64,000 bases of DNA, taken from the NCBI RefSeq assembly GCF_903969135.1, contig NZ_LR824569.1, forward strand, positions 248,001 to 312,000, written 5' to 3'. A program made the translations under genes and the position numbers. Of this stretch, positions 8,415-17,016 are shown piece by piece (the stretch's first letter is position 1; the number at the start of each line of letters is the position of its first letter). The notes under the pieces are model-generated. The model searched no databases, was not told where the DNA came from, and worked only from the letters and a program-made list of their open reading frames with translations. Source of the DNA: Chryseobacterium sp. JV274 (lineage in GTDB: Bacteria > Bacteroidota > Bacteroidia > Flavobacteriales > Weeksellaceae).

Positions 8415-8746
8415 ATCTATATATTATATTGGTGTAAAAGTGGTGATTTGAAAGTTGTTGACAATAAGGATGTTATCAAAGTTATAAACTTTCTCTTTTA
8501 ATAAGTGTTGTCAAAATCATAAATTTTTTGATTTTTTAATGTCGAAAAAAATGTAACTTTAGTTCATTAAAATCTCGTAATACATATTACTGATTCAGGA
8601 GTCATTCTGAAACCTGAAAATCTAGGTTCAATTTCTGAACCCAATACCTCTATCATATAAAACTAAGCAAAGACAATACGTCATTTGCCCCTATCAATGT
8701 CATTAGCTTAGAATTGGCTATTGATATTTAATATAAAAAAATCATT
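8415..8746. promoter_or_regulatory. Divergent intergenic region (epoxide hydrolase / NAD(P)-binding protein)
   Basis: No ORF is evident in these 332 bp. CAAAGTTA at 8477-8484 is a minus-strand match to TAnnTTTG, and it lies inside an AAAGTT-ATA-AACTTT palindrome (8478-8492) that could be an operator. No convincing plus-strand -7 box was found for the gene at 8747. Confidence 0.4.
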
Positions 8747-9388
8747 ATGAATACCTATAAAATTGCCGTAATCGGCGGAACAGGAAAATCCGGTCAATAT
8801 CTGGTACAAAACCTTTTGAAAAAAGGATATTCCCTTAAACTTTTAGTAAGACATCCTGAAAATTTCACCATTCAAAATTCCTTTATTGAGTTGGTAAAAG
8901 GAGATGTAAGAGATGACACAGCTGTCCGTACACTGATTGAAGGGACTGGTATTGTAATAAGCACGCTAGGCCAGCCAAAAGGAGAGAGATCTATATTCAG
9001 TGATGCGGTGAAAAATATCATCAAAGCGATGAATCATTACGGGATCAGTCGCTATATTGTAACCACAGGTTTGAGTGTGAATACATTATCTGATCAAAAA
9101 AACGAAAACGTAAAAATGGCTACAGACTGGATGTACCAGAACTATCCTGAAACGACGGCTGATAAGCAAAAAGAGTACGAACTTCTTATGGAAAGCAATC
9201 TGGACTGGACTTTGGTAAGATTACCATTGATTCACCTCACAGAAGAAAGTTATGAAACTGAAACAAATCTTACTGACTGCCTAGGGGAAAATATCAGCGC
9301 TTCAGATCTTTCAACATTCTTAGTTTCTCAAATTGATGATGTTGAATACCTAAGGAAAAGTCCGTTTTTGTATAATCTGAAAGAATAA
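8747..9388 (+). CDS. NAD(P)-binding atypical SDR (NmrA-like)
   Basis: The 213-residue protein begins with a Rossmann fold: the glycine motif at residues 10-16 in AVIGGTGKSGQ, then a basic LVRHPEN loop that suggests NADP(H). KGDVRD and VISTLGQPKGE follow, as in the atypical short-chain dehydrogenase / NmrA-like family. The usual YxxxK catalytic pair of classical SDRs is not clear, which is normal for this subgroup (flavin reductase-like or NAD(P)-sensing proteins). It is a single gene ended by a strong terminator shared with the convergent methyltransferase. Confidence 0.85.
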   Translation: MNTYKIAVIGGTGKSGQYLVQNLLKKGYSLKLLVRHPENFTIQNSFIELVKGDVRDDTAVRTLIEGTGIVISTLGQPKGERSIFSDAVKNIIKAMNHYGISRYIVTTGLSVNTLSDQKNENVKMATDWMYQNYPETTADKQKEYELLMESNLDWTLVRLPLIHLTEESYETETNLTDCLGENISASDLSTFLVSQIDDVEYLRKSPFLYNLKE

Positions 9389-9415
9389 AAAATCAGAATA
9401 TATTAATGTAATGAA

Positions 9416-9450
9416 GAATCAGCCACAATGTTCTGTGGCTGATTCTGTTT
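9416..9450. terminator. Bidirectional terminator between convergent genes
   Basis: GAATCAGCCACA (9416-9427) pairs perfectly with TGTGGCTGATTC (9434-9445), loop ATGTTC, followed by TGTTTT. It serves the plus-strand gene ending at 9388 and may serve the minus-strand gene ending at 9460. Confidence 0.85.
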
Positions 9451-9459
9451 TAAATATCT

Positions 9460-10227
9460 TTATTTTTTACGGCCATACATAAGTATCCGCTTAAAAGCAT
9501 AGATGGCCGGATATTTTGTAAACCTTTGTGCTATTCGGGATTTAAATTCGGTAATGAAACTTTCTTTTTGATTTCCTTCCAGAAGTTCCAGATAAGGTAA
9601 TAAGGCTGTTCCTGAAATAAATTCATATAAAGCCTCATGATCATCCGCAATAATGGGATAAACTTTCTGATATATTTCTATATCCTGAATTCCGTTATCA
9701 AACAAAATCTGAGCATAATCATCCATTGAAAGTACTGGTGAATCACGGTTGAAATGATTCAACTGCGATGCATAAGGTTCTTCATTTGCCATTGCTGTCA
9801 GAATCTGATTGAGAACATTTTCTTTCTGAACGGGCATTTGAATGGCGAGCTGCCCTTCAGGAGATAGCAGTCCAATGATCTTAGGAAATAAAGTTTCATG
9901 ATCGTCCGCCCATTGCAGAGCTGCATTACTGAAAACAAGATCCCATTGTTGTTCTGACTGTACAGCATCTTCAATGCTCTGAAGTTTAAAATGTAGGTTT
10001 TCATTTTCATATTTCTTCGATTTTTCAAGCATTTCTGCCGATGAATCAATTCCTAAAAATGTAGAACCTGTCAGTTTTTCGGTTAAAATGGAGGTTTGCT
10101 CTCCGGTACCACAGCCTAAGTCGATGGCTTTTATATTGTTTTCAGGCTTGATTAATGCTGCTAAATCGTAAAAGGGTTTGTACCGTACATCTTTGTACTG
10201 ATCATATAATTCGGGATTCCAGGGCAT
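9460..10227 (-). CDS. Class I SAM-dependent methyltransferase (trans-aconitate methyltransferase-like)
   Basis: The 255-residue product has the class I methyltransferase signature AIDLGCGTGEQT (residues 35-45) as motif I, GIDSSAEML as the acidic loop that binds the adenosine ribose, and DLVFSNAALQWADD as motif IV. The N-terminal MPWNPELYDQY and the AALQW segment match the trans-aconitate 2-methyltransferase (Tam) group, which methylates trans-aconitate to remove this aconitase inhibitor. The substrate assignment is family-level only. It is a single gene between a shared terminator and uvrA's terminator. Confidence 0.82.
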   Translation of the reverse strand: MPWNPELYDQYKDVRYKPFYDLAALIKPENNIKAIDLGCGTGEQTSILTEKLTGSTFLGIDSSAEMLEKSKKYENENLHFKLQSIEDAVQSEQQWDLVFSNAALQWADDHETLFPKIIGLLSPEGQLAIQMPVQKENVLNQILTAMANEEPYASQLNHFNRDSPVLSMDDYAQILFDNGIQDIEIYQKVYPIIADDHEALYEFISGTALLPYLELLEGNQKESFITEFKSRIAQRFTKYPAIYAFKRILMYGRKK

Positions 10228-10320
10228 AAAAATAATTTTGAAATGATACTATAAAGGTAAAGAATCTATCTTAAAAATAGGAGCCAAAATCTTCTCAGTT
10301 ACTATTTTAAATTGACATAA

Positions 10321-10354
10321 AAAAAGCGACTATTTTTAAAACAGTCGCTTTTAA
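10321..10354 (-). terminator. uvrA terminator
   Basis: On the minus strand AAAAGCGACT (reverse complement of 10343-10352) pairs with AGTCGCTTTT (reverse complement of 10322-10331) and runs into T's. It starts immediately after the uvrA stop. Confidence 0.8.
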
Positions 10355-10356
10355 TT

Positions 10357-13164
10357 TTATTGTTCAAGTTTTTCCTTGATGTATTTTGCGGTATAAGATT
10401 TTTTATTTTTTATCAGATCTTCAGGAGTTCCTGCAAATACAACTTCACCACCATGTTTTCCTGCTTCCGGACCGATATCGATGATATAATCGGCACATTT
10501 GATGATATCAGGCTGGTGCTCAATAACAATCACTGAATGTCCAAGATCAATCAATGCCTGCAGTGATTTCAACAGCTTCTGAATATCATGGAAGTGTAGT
10601 CCTGTAGAAGGTTCATCAAAGATAAATAAAGTTTTATCCGTTGTTACTCCTTTTACAAGGAATGAAGCCAGTTTTACACGCTGTGCCTCACCACCGGAAA
10701 GGGTAGAAGAGCTTTGTCCAAGCTGCAGATATCCTAAACCGACTTCCTGAAGAGGTCTCAGTTTTGTTACAATCTTCTCTTCATTATTATCTTTAAAGAA
10801 TTCCAGCGCTTCATTTACGGTCATATGAAGAATATCCGAGATGTTTTTCTCATCAAATTTCACCTCAAGAATCTCGTTTTTGAATCGTGTTCCTTTACAA
10901 ACCTCGCATTCAAGCTCGATATCAGCCATAAACTGCATAGAAACGTTGATAACACCTTCTCCTTTACATTCATCACATCTTCCGCCATCTACGTTAAAAG
11001 AGAAATGTTTAGGCTTGTAACCCATCATTTTTGCTACTTTCTGCTTGGCAAAAAGATCACGGATGTCGTCATAAGCTTTCAGATAAGTTACCGGATTTGA
11101 ACGGGATGATTTTCCAATCGGATTCTGATCAATAAGTTCAATATTTTTGATTAGTTTTTTCGGGAATTCTACAGAATCATAGTCTCCTTTTTTACCTCCC
11201 ATTCCAAGTTGGATCTGAATGTCATTCGTAAGAATTTCTTTCATCAAAGTAGATTTTCCACTTCCTGAAACCCCGGAAATGACAACGAGGCTTTCCAGTG
11301 GAACATCTACATCTATATTTTTAAGGTTGTTCTGACGAGCTCCTTTGATATGAATCCATTCTTTTCCTTTTCTTCGTTTCTTCGGAACTTCAATTTCCAG
11401 TCTTCCGGTAAGATATTCTGAAGTGAGAGTATTTGCTTTTTTCAGATCTTTATAATCTCCGGCAAATACCAGTTCACCACCAAGATAACCCGCTTCCGGA
11501 CCAATATCAATAATATAATCTGCGGCTCTCATTACATCTTCATCGTGTTCTACCACAATTACGGTGTTTCCAAGGTCACGAAGATTTTTCAATACTTCAA
11601 TCAGGTTTTCCGTGTCTTTGGAGTGAAGACCAATAGAAGGTTCATCCAGGATATAAATAGAACCTACCAAAGAACTTCCTAAGCTTGTTGCTAAGTTGAT
11701 TCTCTGACTTTCCCCTCCTGAAAGCGTATTGGAAGTCCTGTTTAATGTTAAATAGCCTAATCCTACTTTTAATAAAAATTCAAGACGGGTTGTGATTTCA
11801 TAGATAAGCCTTTTGGCAACCTCTTTGTCATGATCTGAAAGCTGTAACCCATTGATTACCGGAGCCAGTTCATCCAAAGGAAGTTCTATCATCGACTGGA
11901 TATTATGTCCGTCCACTTTTACCCAGCTGGTTTCTTCACGAAGTCTCAATCCTTCACACGTAGGACAAAGGGTTTTTCCTCTGTAGCGTGAAAGCATTAC
12001 TCTGTACTGGATTTTATATAAGTTTTCTTCAAGCATTTTGAAGAAATTATTGATGGATGGAAAACTACTTTTTCCGTCACCTTTCCAAAGGAAGTTTTTC
12101 TGTTCTTTTGTTAATTGGTGATAAGGTTTATGAATAGGGAAGTCTCCTGCTTTTTTGATGAAATCTTTTTTCCATTCACTCATGGTTTCACCTCTCCAGC
12201 TGACAACAGCATCTTCGTAGATGGATAATGTCTTATTGGGAATTACAAGATCTTCGTCTATTCCGATTACTTTTCCATATCCTTCACATGCAGGACATGC
12301 TCCATATGGGTTATTAAAGCTGAAAAAATGAACATTCGGTTCAAGAAATTCCATTCCGTCAAGTTCAAACTTATTGGAGAATTCTTTTACTTTTTCAGTA
12401 TCTGTATTTTTTAATGAGCAATAGCCGCGTCCTTCATAAAATGCCATCTGAATAGAATCCGCAAGTCTTTGTAAAAAGCTTTCGTCTTCTTCATAGGAAA
12501 AGCGGTCAATGACAAGATTGATCGTCATTCCTTTTTCAGGAGCAAATCCAAAGCTTTCCAGGTCTTCGATTCCGGCTAAGTTTCCATTGATTTCAAGTCT
12601 TGTGAAACCCGCTAGCTTTAAAATATTCAGTGTTTCTTTGAAATTGTCAGTATCATATTCTAAAGGAGCAGTCAATAAAAAAGAAGTATCTTTTTTGGAA
12701 GCTTTGATAAAATCTACCACGTCAGAAACCGAATCTTTTTTTACTTCTTCTCCCGAAACAGGAGAAAAGGTTTTCCCGATTCTGGCAAAAAGAAGCTTCA
12801 TATAATCATAGATCTCCGTAGATGTTCCTACCGTAGAACGCGGATTGGAAGAAATAACTTTCTGCTGGATTGCAATAGACGGCGCAAGTCCTTTAATGTC
12901 ATCTACTTTTGGTTTTTCTAATTTCCCCAAAAACTGACGCGCATAGGAACTTAAACTTTCAACATATCTTCTCTGCCCTTCAGCATAAATAGTATCAAAG
13001 GCCAGAGATGACTTACCGCTTCCTGAAACTCCTGTAATAACAATCAGTTTATTCTTCGGGATCAGGACGTCTATATGTTTCAGATTGTTAAGATGTGCAT
13101 TCTTAACAAAAATCTGTTTTTTTATGTCTATTTCTGTTGTATTAGCCATATTTTGTTTATTCAT
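10357..13164 (-). CDS. uvrA: Excinuclease ABC subunit A
   Basis: The 935-residue protein is UvrA, the damage-recognition ATPase of nucleotide excision repair that loads UvrB. The first Walker A is GVSGSGKSS at 45-53 and the second near residue 632-640. Both ABC signature regions are present (NTLSGGESQR and STLSGGEAQR), with Walker B ILDEPSIGLH and IFDEPSTGLH. Zinc modules CPACEGYG, CPTCEG and CDECKGEG/CEVCKG are intact. Length is normal for the family. An internal ATG at residue 6 is an alternative start. A minus-strand TAATTTTG box at 13310-13317 could be the promoter, leaving a leader of about 140 bases. In Bacteroidetes uvrA is often a single gene, as here. Confidence 0.97.
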   Translation of the reverse strand: MNKQNMANTTEIDIKKQIFVKNAHLNNLKHIDVLIPKNKLIVITGVSGSGKSSLAFDTIYAEGQRRYVESLSSYARQFLGKLEKPKVDDIKGLAPSIAIQQKVISSNPRSTVGTSTEIYDYMKLLFARIGKTFSPVSGEEVKKDSVSDVVDFIKASKKDTSFLLTAPLEYDTDNFKETLNILKLAGFTRLEINGNLAGIEDLESFGFAPEKGMTINLVIDRFSYEEDESFLQRLADSIQMAFYEGRGYCSLKNTDTEKVKEFSNKFELDGMEFLEPNVHFFSFNNPYGACPACEGYGKVIGIDEDLVIPNKTLSIYEDAVVSWRGETMSEWKKDFIKKAGDFPIHKPYHQLTKEQKNFLWKGDGKSSFPSINNFFKMLEENLYKIQYRVMLSRYRGKTLCPTCEGLRLREETSWVKVDGHNIQSMIELPLDELAPVINGLQLSDHDKEVAKRLIYEITTRLEFLLKVGLGYLTLNRTSNTLSGGESQRINLATSLGSSLVGSIYILDEPSIGLHSKDTENLIEVLKNLRDLGNTVIVVEHDEDVMRAADYIIDIGPEAGYLGGELVFAGDYKDLKKANTLTSEYLTGRLEIEVPKKRRKGKEWIHIKGARQNNLKNIDVDVPLESLVVISGVSGSGKSTLMKEILTNDIQIQLGMGGKKGDYDSVEFPKKLIKNIELIDQNPIGKSSRSNPVTYLKAYDDIRDLFAKQKVAKMMGYKPKHFSFNVDGGRCDECKGEGVINVSMQFMADIELECEVCKGTRFKNEILEVKFDEKNISDILHMTVNEALEFFKDNNEEKIVTKLRPLQEVGLGYLQLGQSSSTLSGGEAQRVKLASFLVKGVTTDKTLFIFDEPSTGLHFHDIQKLLKSLQALIDLGHSVIVIEHQPDIIKCADYIIDIGPEAGKHGGEVVFAGTPEDLIKNKKSYTAKYIKEKLEQ

Positions 13165-13520
13165 AAAAGTAACTGTACAGCATTAAGGCTGCCAGTATAA
13201 TGGTGTTTTGCCACAGAATATTCCAAGGCTGTCATCAATTGAACTTTTAAATATTTTCCTCAAAAATTAGCTTTGAAAAAGAATACTTTCATCGTAAAAT
13301 TAAGACCCACAAAATTACGAATTTTTAGTGAAAATTTTATGCATATATTATTGTTAAAAATTATTATCATAAATGGTAAATCAGGGGGATAAAAAATGAA
13401 ATATAATCATGGAAAAATGGTAAAATGAAGGTGGTTTTGTGATTTATTCCTGTTTTACCGTTTATTTTACAGTATTTTATAAAGTTTTATAAATTATGTT
13501 ATATTTTTTTTGCTGAACTA

Positions 13521-13551
13521 TTGTTTTGTGTTTTAAAATTATTTAAAATTG
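13521..13551 (+). promoter_or_regulatory. Promoter of the 16-codon unit
   Basis: TTG at 13521-13523 is followed after 20 bases by TAAAATTG (13544-13551), one mismatch from the TAnnTTTG consensus. It would start transcription near 13557, about 18 bases before the small ORF. Confidence 0.4.
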
Positions 13552-13574
13552 TACCCTTAAATATGTAATAAGAA

Positions 13575-13625
13575 ATGAGAAAATTATTCAGAGATCTGGT
13601 TACACATTTAATGAAGAAAAGATAG
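13575..13625 (+). CDS. Candidate 16-residue small protein
   Basis: ATG at 13575 opens a 16-codon frame, MRKLFRDLVTHLMKKR, ending at TAG 13623-13625. The peptide would be a short cationic amphipathic helix. A promoter-like pair lies just upstream and a very strong terminator only 14 bp downstream, so the ORF fills its own transcript of roughly 110 bases. I recognise no family; the transcript could equally be a small RNA with a fortuitous ORF. No obvious purine-rich ribosome site precedes it beyond AATAAGAA. Confidence 0.4.
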   Translation: MRKLFRDLVTHLMKKR

Positions 13626-13639
13626 AATTAATCCCTCAC

Positions 13640-13670
13640 AAAGATGCAGCATTCCGCTGCATCTTTTTTT
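13640..13670 (+). terminator. Strong rho-independent terminator of the small unit
   Basis: AAAGATGCAGC (13640-13650) pairs perfectly with GCTGCATCTTT (13656-13666), loop ATTCC, followed by more T's to 13670. It separates the small unit from the TonB-receptor promoter. Confidence 0.88.
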
Positions 13671-13683
13671 ATGACAACTATCA

Positions 13684-13715
13684 TTTGTCTGTCTTGGTGA
13701 ACTCCCTTACTTTTG
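13684..13715 (+). promoter_or_regulatory. Promoter of the TonB-dependent receptor gene
   Basis: TTTG (13684-13687) and TACTTTTG (13708-13715) are separated by 20 bases, an excellent match to the Bacteroidetes -33/-7 arrangement. Predicted start near 13721, leader about 29 bases. Confidence 0.65.
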
Positions 13716-13749
13716 GAATCTGTTATAAAAGAAAAACTACGGAACGATT

Positions 13750-15561
13750 ATGATCAAAAAGATAGGAAGTGCTTTTTTTCTGGGATCTTTACTTTGGGTA
13801 AATGCACAGGAGAAGACAACAGATATTGAAAGCATTGAATTTCAGGGAAAATTTATCTCTACACCTTATAAAAGTGCCAACCAGAATATCAGCGTTATCA
13901 GCAGAGAAGATATTGCAAATTCTCCGGCTAGAAGTATAGATGAAATTCTTCAGCAGGTACCAGGAATGGATATCAGAAGGAGAGGAGCCAATGGGGTACA
14001 GAGTGATATCGGCTTCCGGGGCAGTTCTTTTGAGCAGGTTCTTCTGCTTCTGAACGGAATCAGGATGAATGACTCCCAGACCGGGCATAACAATATGAAT
14101 ATCCCGGTTGACCTGGATGACGTAGAAAGGATAGAAATCATAAAAGGGCCGGCTGCCAGACGTTTTGGGCAGAATGCTTATGCCGGTGTTATCAACATTA
14201 TTACTAAAACAGTTCCCGGAAAGAAAGTTAAGATCAGTGCAGATGGGGGAGATTTCAGTACGTATGGCCTTGGATTCAACGCGCAGATAGGAAATGAAAA
14301 GTTTACCAACTCCCTTCAGGCCAATTCTGCTTCTTCAGAAGGATATATGTTCAATACTGATTATGAGATCAGAAATGTATTTTATCAGGGAAAGCTGAAT
14401 ATCAAAAACGGAGACGTAAGGGTACAGGCCGGTTTTTCGGAAAAGAAATTCGGAGCCAACGGTTTTTATGCTTCCAGTGCTGCAACAAAACAATATGAGG
14501 AAACACAGGCTTCTATTGTAAGTGTAGCCCATCAGCAGACTTTTGGGAAACTAAAGCTTAATTCAAATGTATACTGGAGAAGAGGACAGGATATGTATCT
14601 TTATGACAGATGGAATCCTGATTTTTACAGAAATATGCATATTGGAAATAATGTAGGTGGTGAGGTAAATTCTAGCTATCAATGGGGATTGGGAACCACC
14701 GGAATTGGAGTAGAATTGAGAAAAGAATTTTTAGTGAGCAGTAATCTGGGAGATAGAAACCGCTTTGTATCTCAGGTTTTCTTTGAGCACCATTTTTCAT
14801 TACTGGATAAAAAACTGAACATCAGTCCGGGAATTTCATGGGCCAACTATTCTAAAGAAGGAAATTTCTTTTATCCTGGTTTGGATGTCGGCTATAACTT
14901 TAATCCCAATAGTAAAATCTACGGAAATATCGCAAAAGTACATCGTATACCAACCTTTACTGAACTTTATTATGTCAGCGGAACAGAACAGGGAAATCCG
15001 AATTTACAGCCTGAAAATGCGCTTTCATCCGAGGTAGGATATCAATATCAAAATAACAGAATTTTAGCTAAAATAAGCGGGTTTTTAAGGAACTCCAGCA
15101 ATTCTATTGACTGGGTTAAAAATGACCTTAAAGACAAAATTTGGTTTGCCGAGAATGTAGGAGACATCAAAACGAAAGGGATTGAAGCAGAGTGGAGTCA
15201 TAGGCCGTTAGACTGGCTGAAATACACAGTTGGGTATACGTATATCGACAGTAAATATGAAGAAAAAAACGGTTTGGTTTCAAGATATATTCTGGACAAC
15301 CTGAGACACCAGTTTATTTCCAAATTAGAAGTGAAATTCCTGAAAAACTTCACCAATGAGCTTGTTTACCGTTACAATGAAAGAGTAAATCTGGGAACTT
15401 ATAATCTTGTTGATGAAAAGCTGAGTTTTGCTAAAAAAGACTACTCAGTTTACGTTTTGGTTAATAATATTACCAATACAAATTATACGGAAGCATTTGG
15501 GGTGGCAATGCCACAAAGGTGGTTCCACATTGGTTTTTCTTACACAATTAATATTAAGTAG
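13750..15561 (+). CDS. TonB-dependent outer-membrane receptor
   Basis: The 603-residue precursor has a signal peptide ending near VNAQE. A TonB plug domain follows (INISVISREDI-type pattern, EILQQVPGMDIRRRG, DIGFRGSSFEQVLLLLNGIRMNDSQTGH, IEIIKGPAARRFG). The rest is a 22-strand type barrel ending with the aromatic strand WFHIGFSYTINIK. It is short for a Bacteroidetes receptor and lacks the N-terminal carboxypeptidase-like domain of SusC, resembling BtuB/siderophore-type transporters. The substrate cannot be read from the sequence; no SusD partner is nearby, arguing against glycan uptake. The DUF2490 gene follows after 71 bp. Confidence 0.92.
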   Translation: MIKKIGSAFFLGSLLWVNAQEKTTDIESIEFQGKFISTPYKSANQNISVISREDIANSPARSIDEILQQVPGMDIRRRGANGVQSDIGFRGSSFEQVLLLLNGIRMNDSQTGHNNMNIPVDLDDVERIEIIKGPAARRFGQNAYAGVINIITKTVPGKKVKISADGGDFSTYGLGFNAQIGNEKFTNSLQANSASSEGYMFNTDYEIRNVFYQGKLNIKNGDVRVQAGFSEKKFGANGFYASSAATKQYEETQASIVSVAHQQTFGKLKLNSNVYWRRGQDMYLYDRWNPDFYRNMHIGNNVGGEVNSSYQWGLGTTGIGVELRKEFLVSSNLGDRNRFVSQVFFEHHFSLLDKKLNISPGISWANYSKEGNFFYPGLDVGYNFNPNSKIYGNIAKVHRIPTFTELYYVSGTEQGNPNLQPENALSSEVGYQYQNNRILAKISGFLRNSSNSIDWVKNDLKDKIWFAENVGDIKTKGIEAEWSHRPLDWLKYTVGYTYIDSKYEEKNGLVSRYILDNLRHQFISKLEVKFLKNFTNELVYRYNERVNLGTYNLVDEKLSFAKKDYSVYVLVNNITNTNYTEAFGVAMPQRWFHIGFSYTINIK

Positions 15562-15596
15562 GTGTTAATTTAATATTAATGAAAGTTAATATTAAC
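15548..15596. repeat. Three copies of the palindrome TTAATATTAA
   Basis: TTAATATTAA occurs at 15548-15557, 15570-15579 and 15586-15595; the last is part of the 12-bp palindrome GTTAATATTAAC (15585-15596). They overlap the end of the receptor gene and precede the promoter of the DUF2490 gene, so they could be operator repeats. AT-rich composition raises the chance level. Confidence 0.45.
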
Positions 15597-15612
15597 AAAT
15601 TGTTAAAAAATA

Positions 15613-15620
15613 TACATTTG
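15613..15620 (+). promoter_or_regulatory. -7 box of the DUF2490 gene
   Basis: TACATTTG matches TAnnTTTG exactly and lies 12 bases before the ATG at 15633. This argues against the in-frame upstream ATG at 15579, which would sit inside the promoter. Confidence 0.5.
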
Positions 15621-15632
15621 CAAAAATTTTTT

Positions 15633-16349
15633 ATGAAACGTCTTATAGGCCTAGGTTTACTACTTGGAATTTCTTTTTTTAAAGCACAGGAACATATTTC
15701 CAGCTTCAATGCAGTGACTCTGACCTATAAGTTTCATCCAAAATTTTTCCTTTATGCAGAAGGACAGATGCGTGGTAATGAAGACTATACCTATCCTGAT
15801 TATTATGAGATAAAAGGAGGCTTAGGATATAATCTTACCAAAAATCACAAGCCTTTCGTAGGATTGGGAAGATATGTCAACTATAAAGAGCACAGTTTAA
15901 GCAGAGAGGAATTCAGAGTATGGCTTCAGGATGTCATTGATATTAAAAAAGGCATCGTAAAATTTGAAAACCGTTTTCGTGTTGAAAAAAGCTGGTTCTA
16001 TGAGCCTAAAACAGATCTTACTTCCCAGAGAATGCGTTACAGATACCGCCTGAATGTAAGTGTCCCTTTAAATTCCAAAACAATAAAGAAAGGTACTGTC
16101 TTCGCTAATGCGTATGACGAAATTTTCTTTGTAAGCCCTATGAAACCTAGCTTTGCCAGAAACAGAGTTTATGGTGGTTTTGGGTATCAGATTGATGATT
16201 ACTTTGGAATCGTGAGCGGATATCTTTGGCAGCGTGAATTTGAAGCGAAAGGGAACAAAAATTTACATTTCATTTACCTTGCGTTAAACATCAACATCGA
16301 TGGGACGGATCATCACACGAAGACCTACGATTTCCCAGGTGCAGATTAA
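15633..16349 (+). CDS. DUF2490-family outer-membrane beta-barrel protein
   Basis: From the ATG at 15633 the product has 238 residues and a clean signal peptide (MKRLIGLGLLLGISFFKAQ). The body shows alternating aromatic beta strands (FFLYAEGQMRGNED, KFENRFRVEKSWF, RMRYRYRLNVSVPL) typical of the DUF2490 family of small outer-membrane barrels. Function is unknown for the family. The gene follows the TonB receptor by 71 bp but seems to have its own promoter. Its stop overlaps by four bases the end of the convergent M48 pseudogene, with no terminator between. Confidence 0.82.
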   Translation: MKRLIGLGLLLGISFFKAQEHISSFNAVTLTYKFHPKFFLYAEGQMRGNEDYTYPDYYEIKGGLGYNLTKNHKPFVGLGRYVNYKEHSLSREEFRVWLQDVIDIKKGIVKFENRFRVEKSWFYEPKTDLTSQRMRYRYRLNVSVPLNSKTIKKGTVFANAYDEIFFVSPMKPSFARNRVYGGFGYQIDDYFGIVSGYLWQREFEAKGNKNLHFIYLALNINIDGTDHHTKTYDFPGAD

Positions 16350-17006
16350 TTCTTACGTAAACTTGACTGAAAATTTAATAAATCCAGCTTAGAATTAAGA
16401 TAGTGATCATTGAGTAATGCCCGGTATTTTTCAATCAGCAAAGATATAGCACCTACCTCATGCTCAAGATATTTGTCTTTGTTGAAGTAAATATATTCAG
16501 AATCTATAAATTCCTGTAAAAGATTTTTATCTTCATCAGTTAAGGCTTCCTTATAAGCTGAATTTTCAAGAAGTTCCCTGGTCTTTTGTTTAAAGGGTTC
16601 TTCTGCTTTTAATAGCATTCACATCAGGTGAAAGAAAAACTTTTTGTGGAGCTTTTACTTTGATTTCAGCTACAATTTCATCAATAATGGCAAACAGCTC
16701 AGGCTGGTGTGATCTGTTGACTTCTATCAGGTGACGGGTGCTGTAATGTGTCTTTTTAAAAATAAATTTAACAAGAAATATAAATACAAAAACTCCAACA
16801 CTTAGCAATCCTGCTGCACCAAAAACGGTAAAGTAATTGAGAGAAATACTTAACAGTTTTATAGCCCCATATCCTAATAAGAATATCATCAGGAGTGAGG
16901 CGAGTATAAGTATCAGATAGATCAGGAAAAAAACTGAAATAGATACAATAGCAGAGACCAGCTTGGATTGATAAGCTGATGAAATTTCAGGAAGGTTATT
17001 AGTCAT
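16346..17006 (-). pseudogene. M48-type membrane metallopeptidase, internally deleted and frameshifted
   Basis: The N-terminal fragment (from 17006) has two transmembrane helices and the HLIEVNRSHQPELF and KVFLSPDVNA segments that precede the metallopeptidase core in large flavobacterial M48 proteins (roughly 700-800 residues as I recall them). After DVNA the frame runs into IKSRRTL and a stop. From the same point, one frame over, a C-terminal piece of about 90 residues (LLKAEEPFKQKTRELL to SSLRKN) continues. The middle with the zinc-binding HExxH is absent. An internal deletion joined the two ends near 16610-16620 out of frame. It lies 10 bp from the HD-domain gene and was probably its operon partner. 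Confidence 0.75.
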
Positions 17007-17016
17007 GTATTTTTTA

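Noticed and set aside
16590..17006. Intact small membrane protein of 138 residues
   Set aside because: Its last residues after DVNA are out-of-frame sequence and the true C-terminal part lies downstream, so it is a pseudogene fragment.
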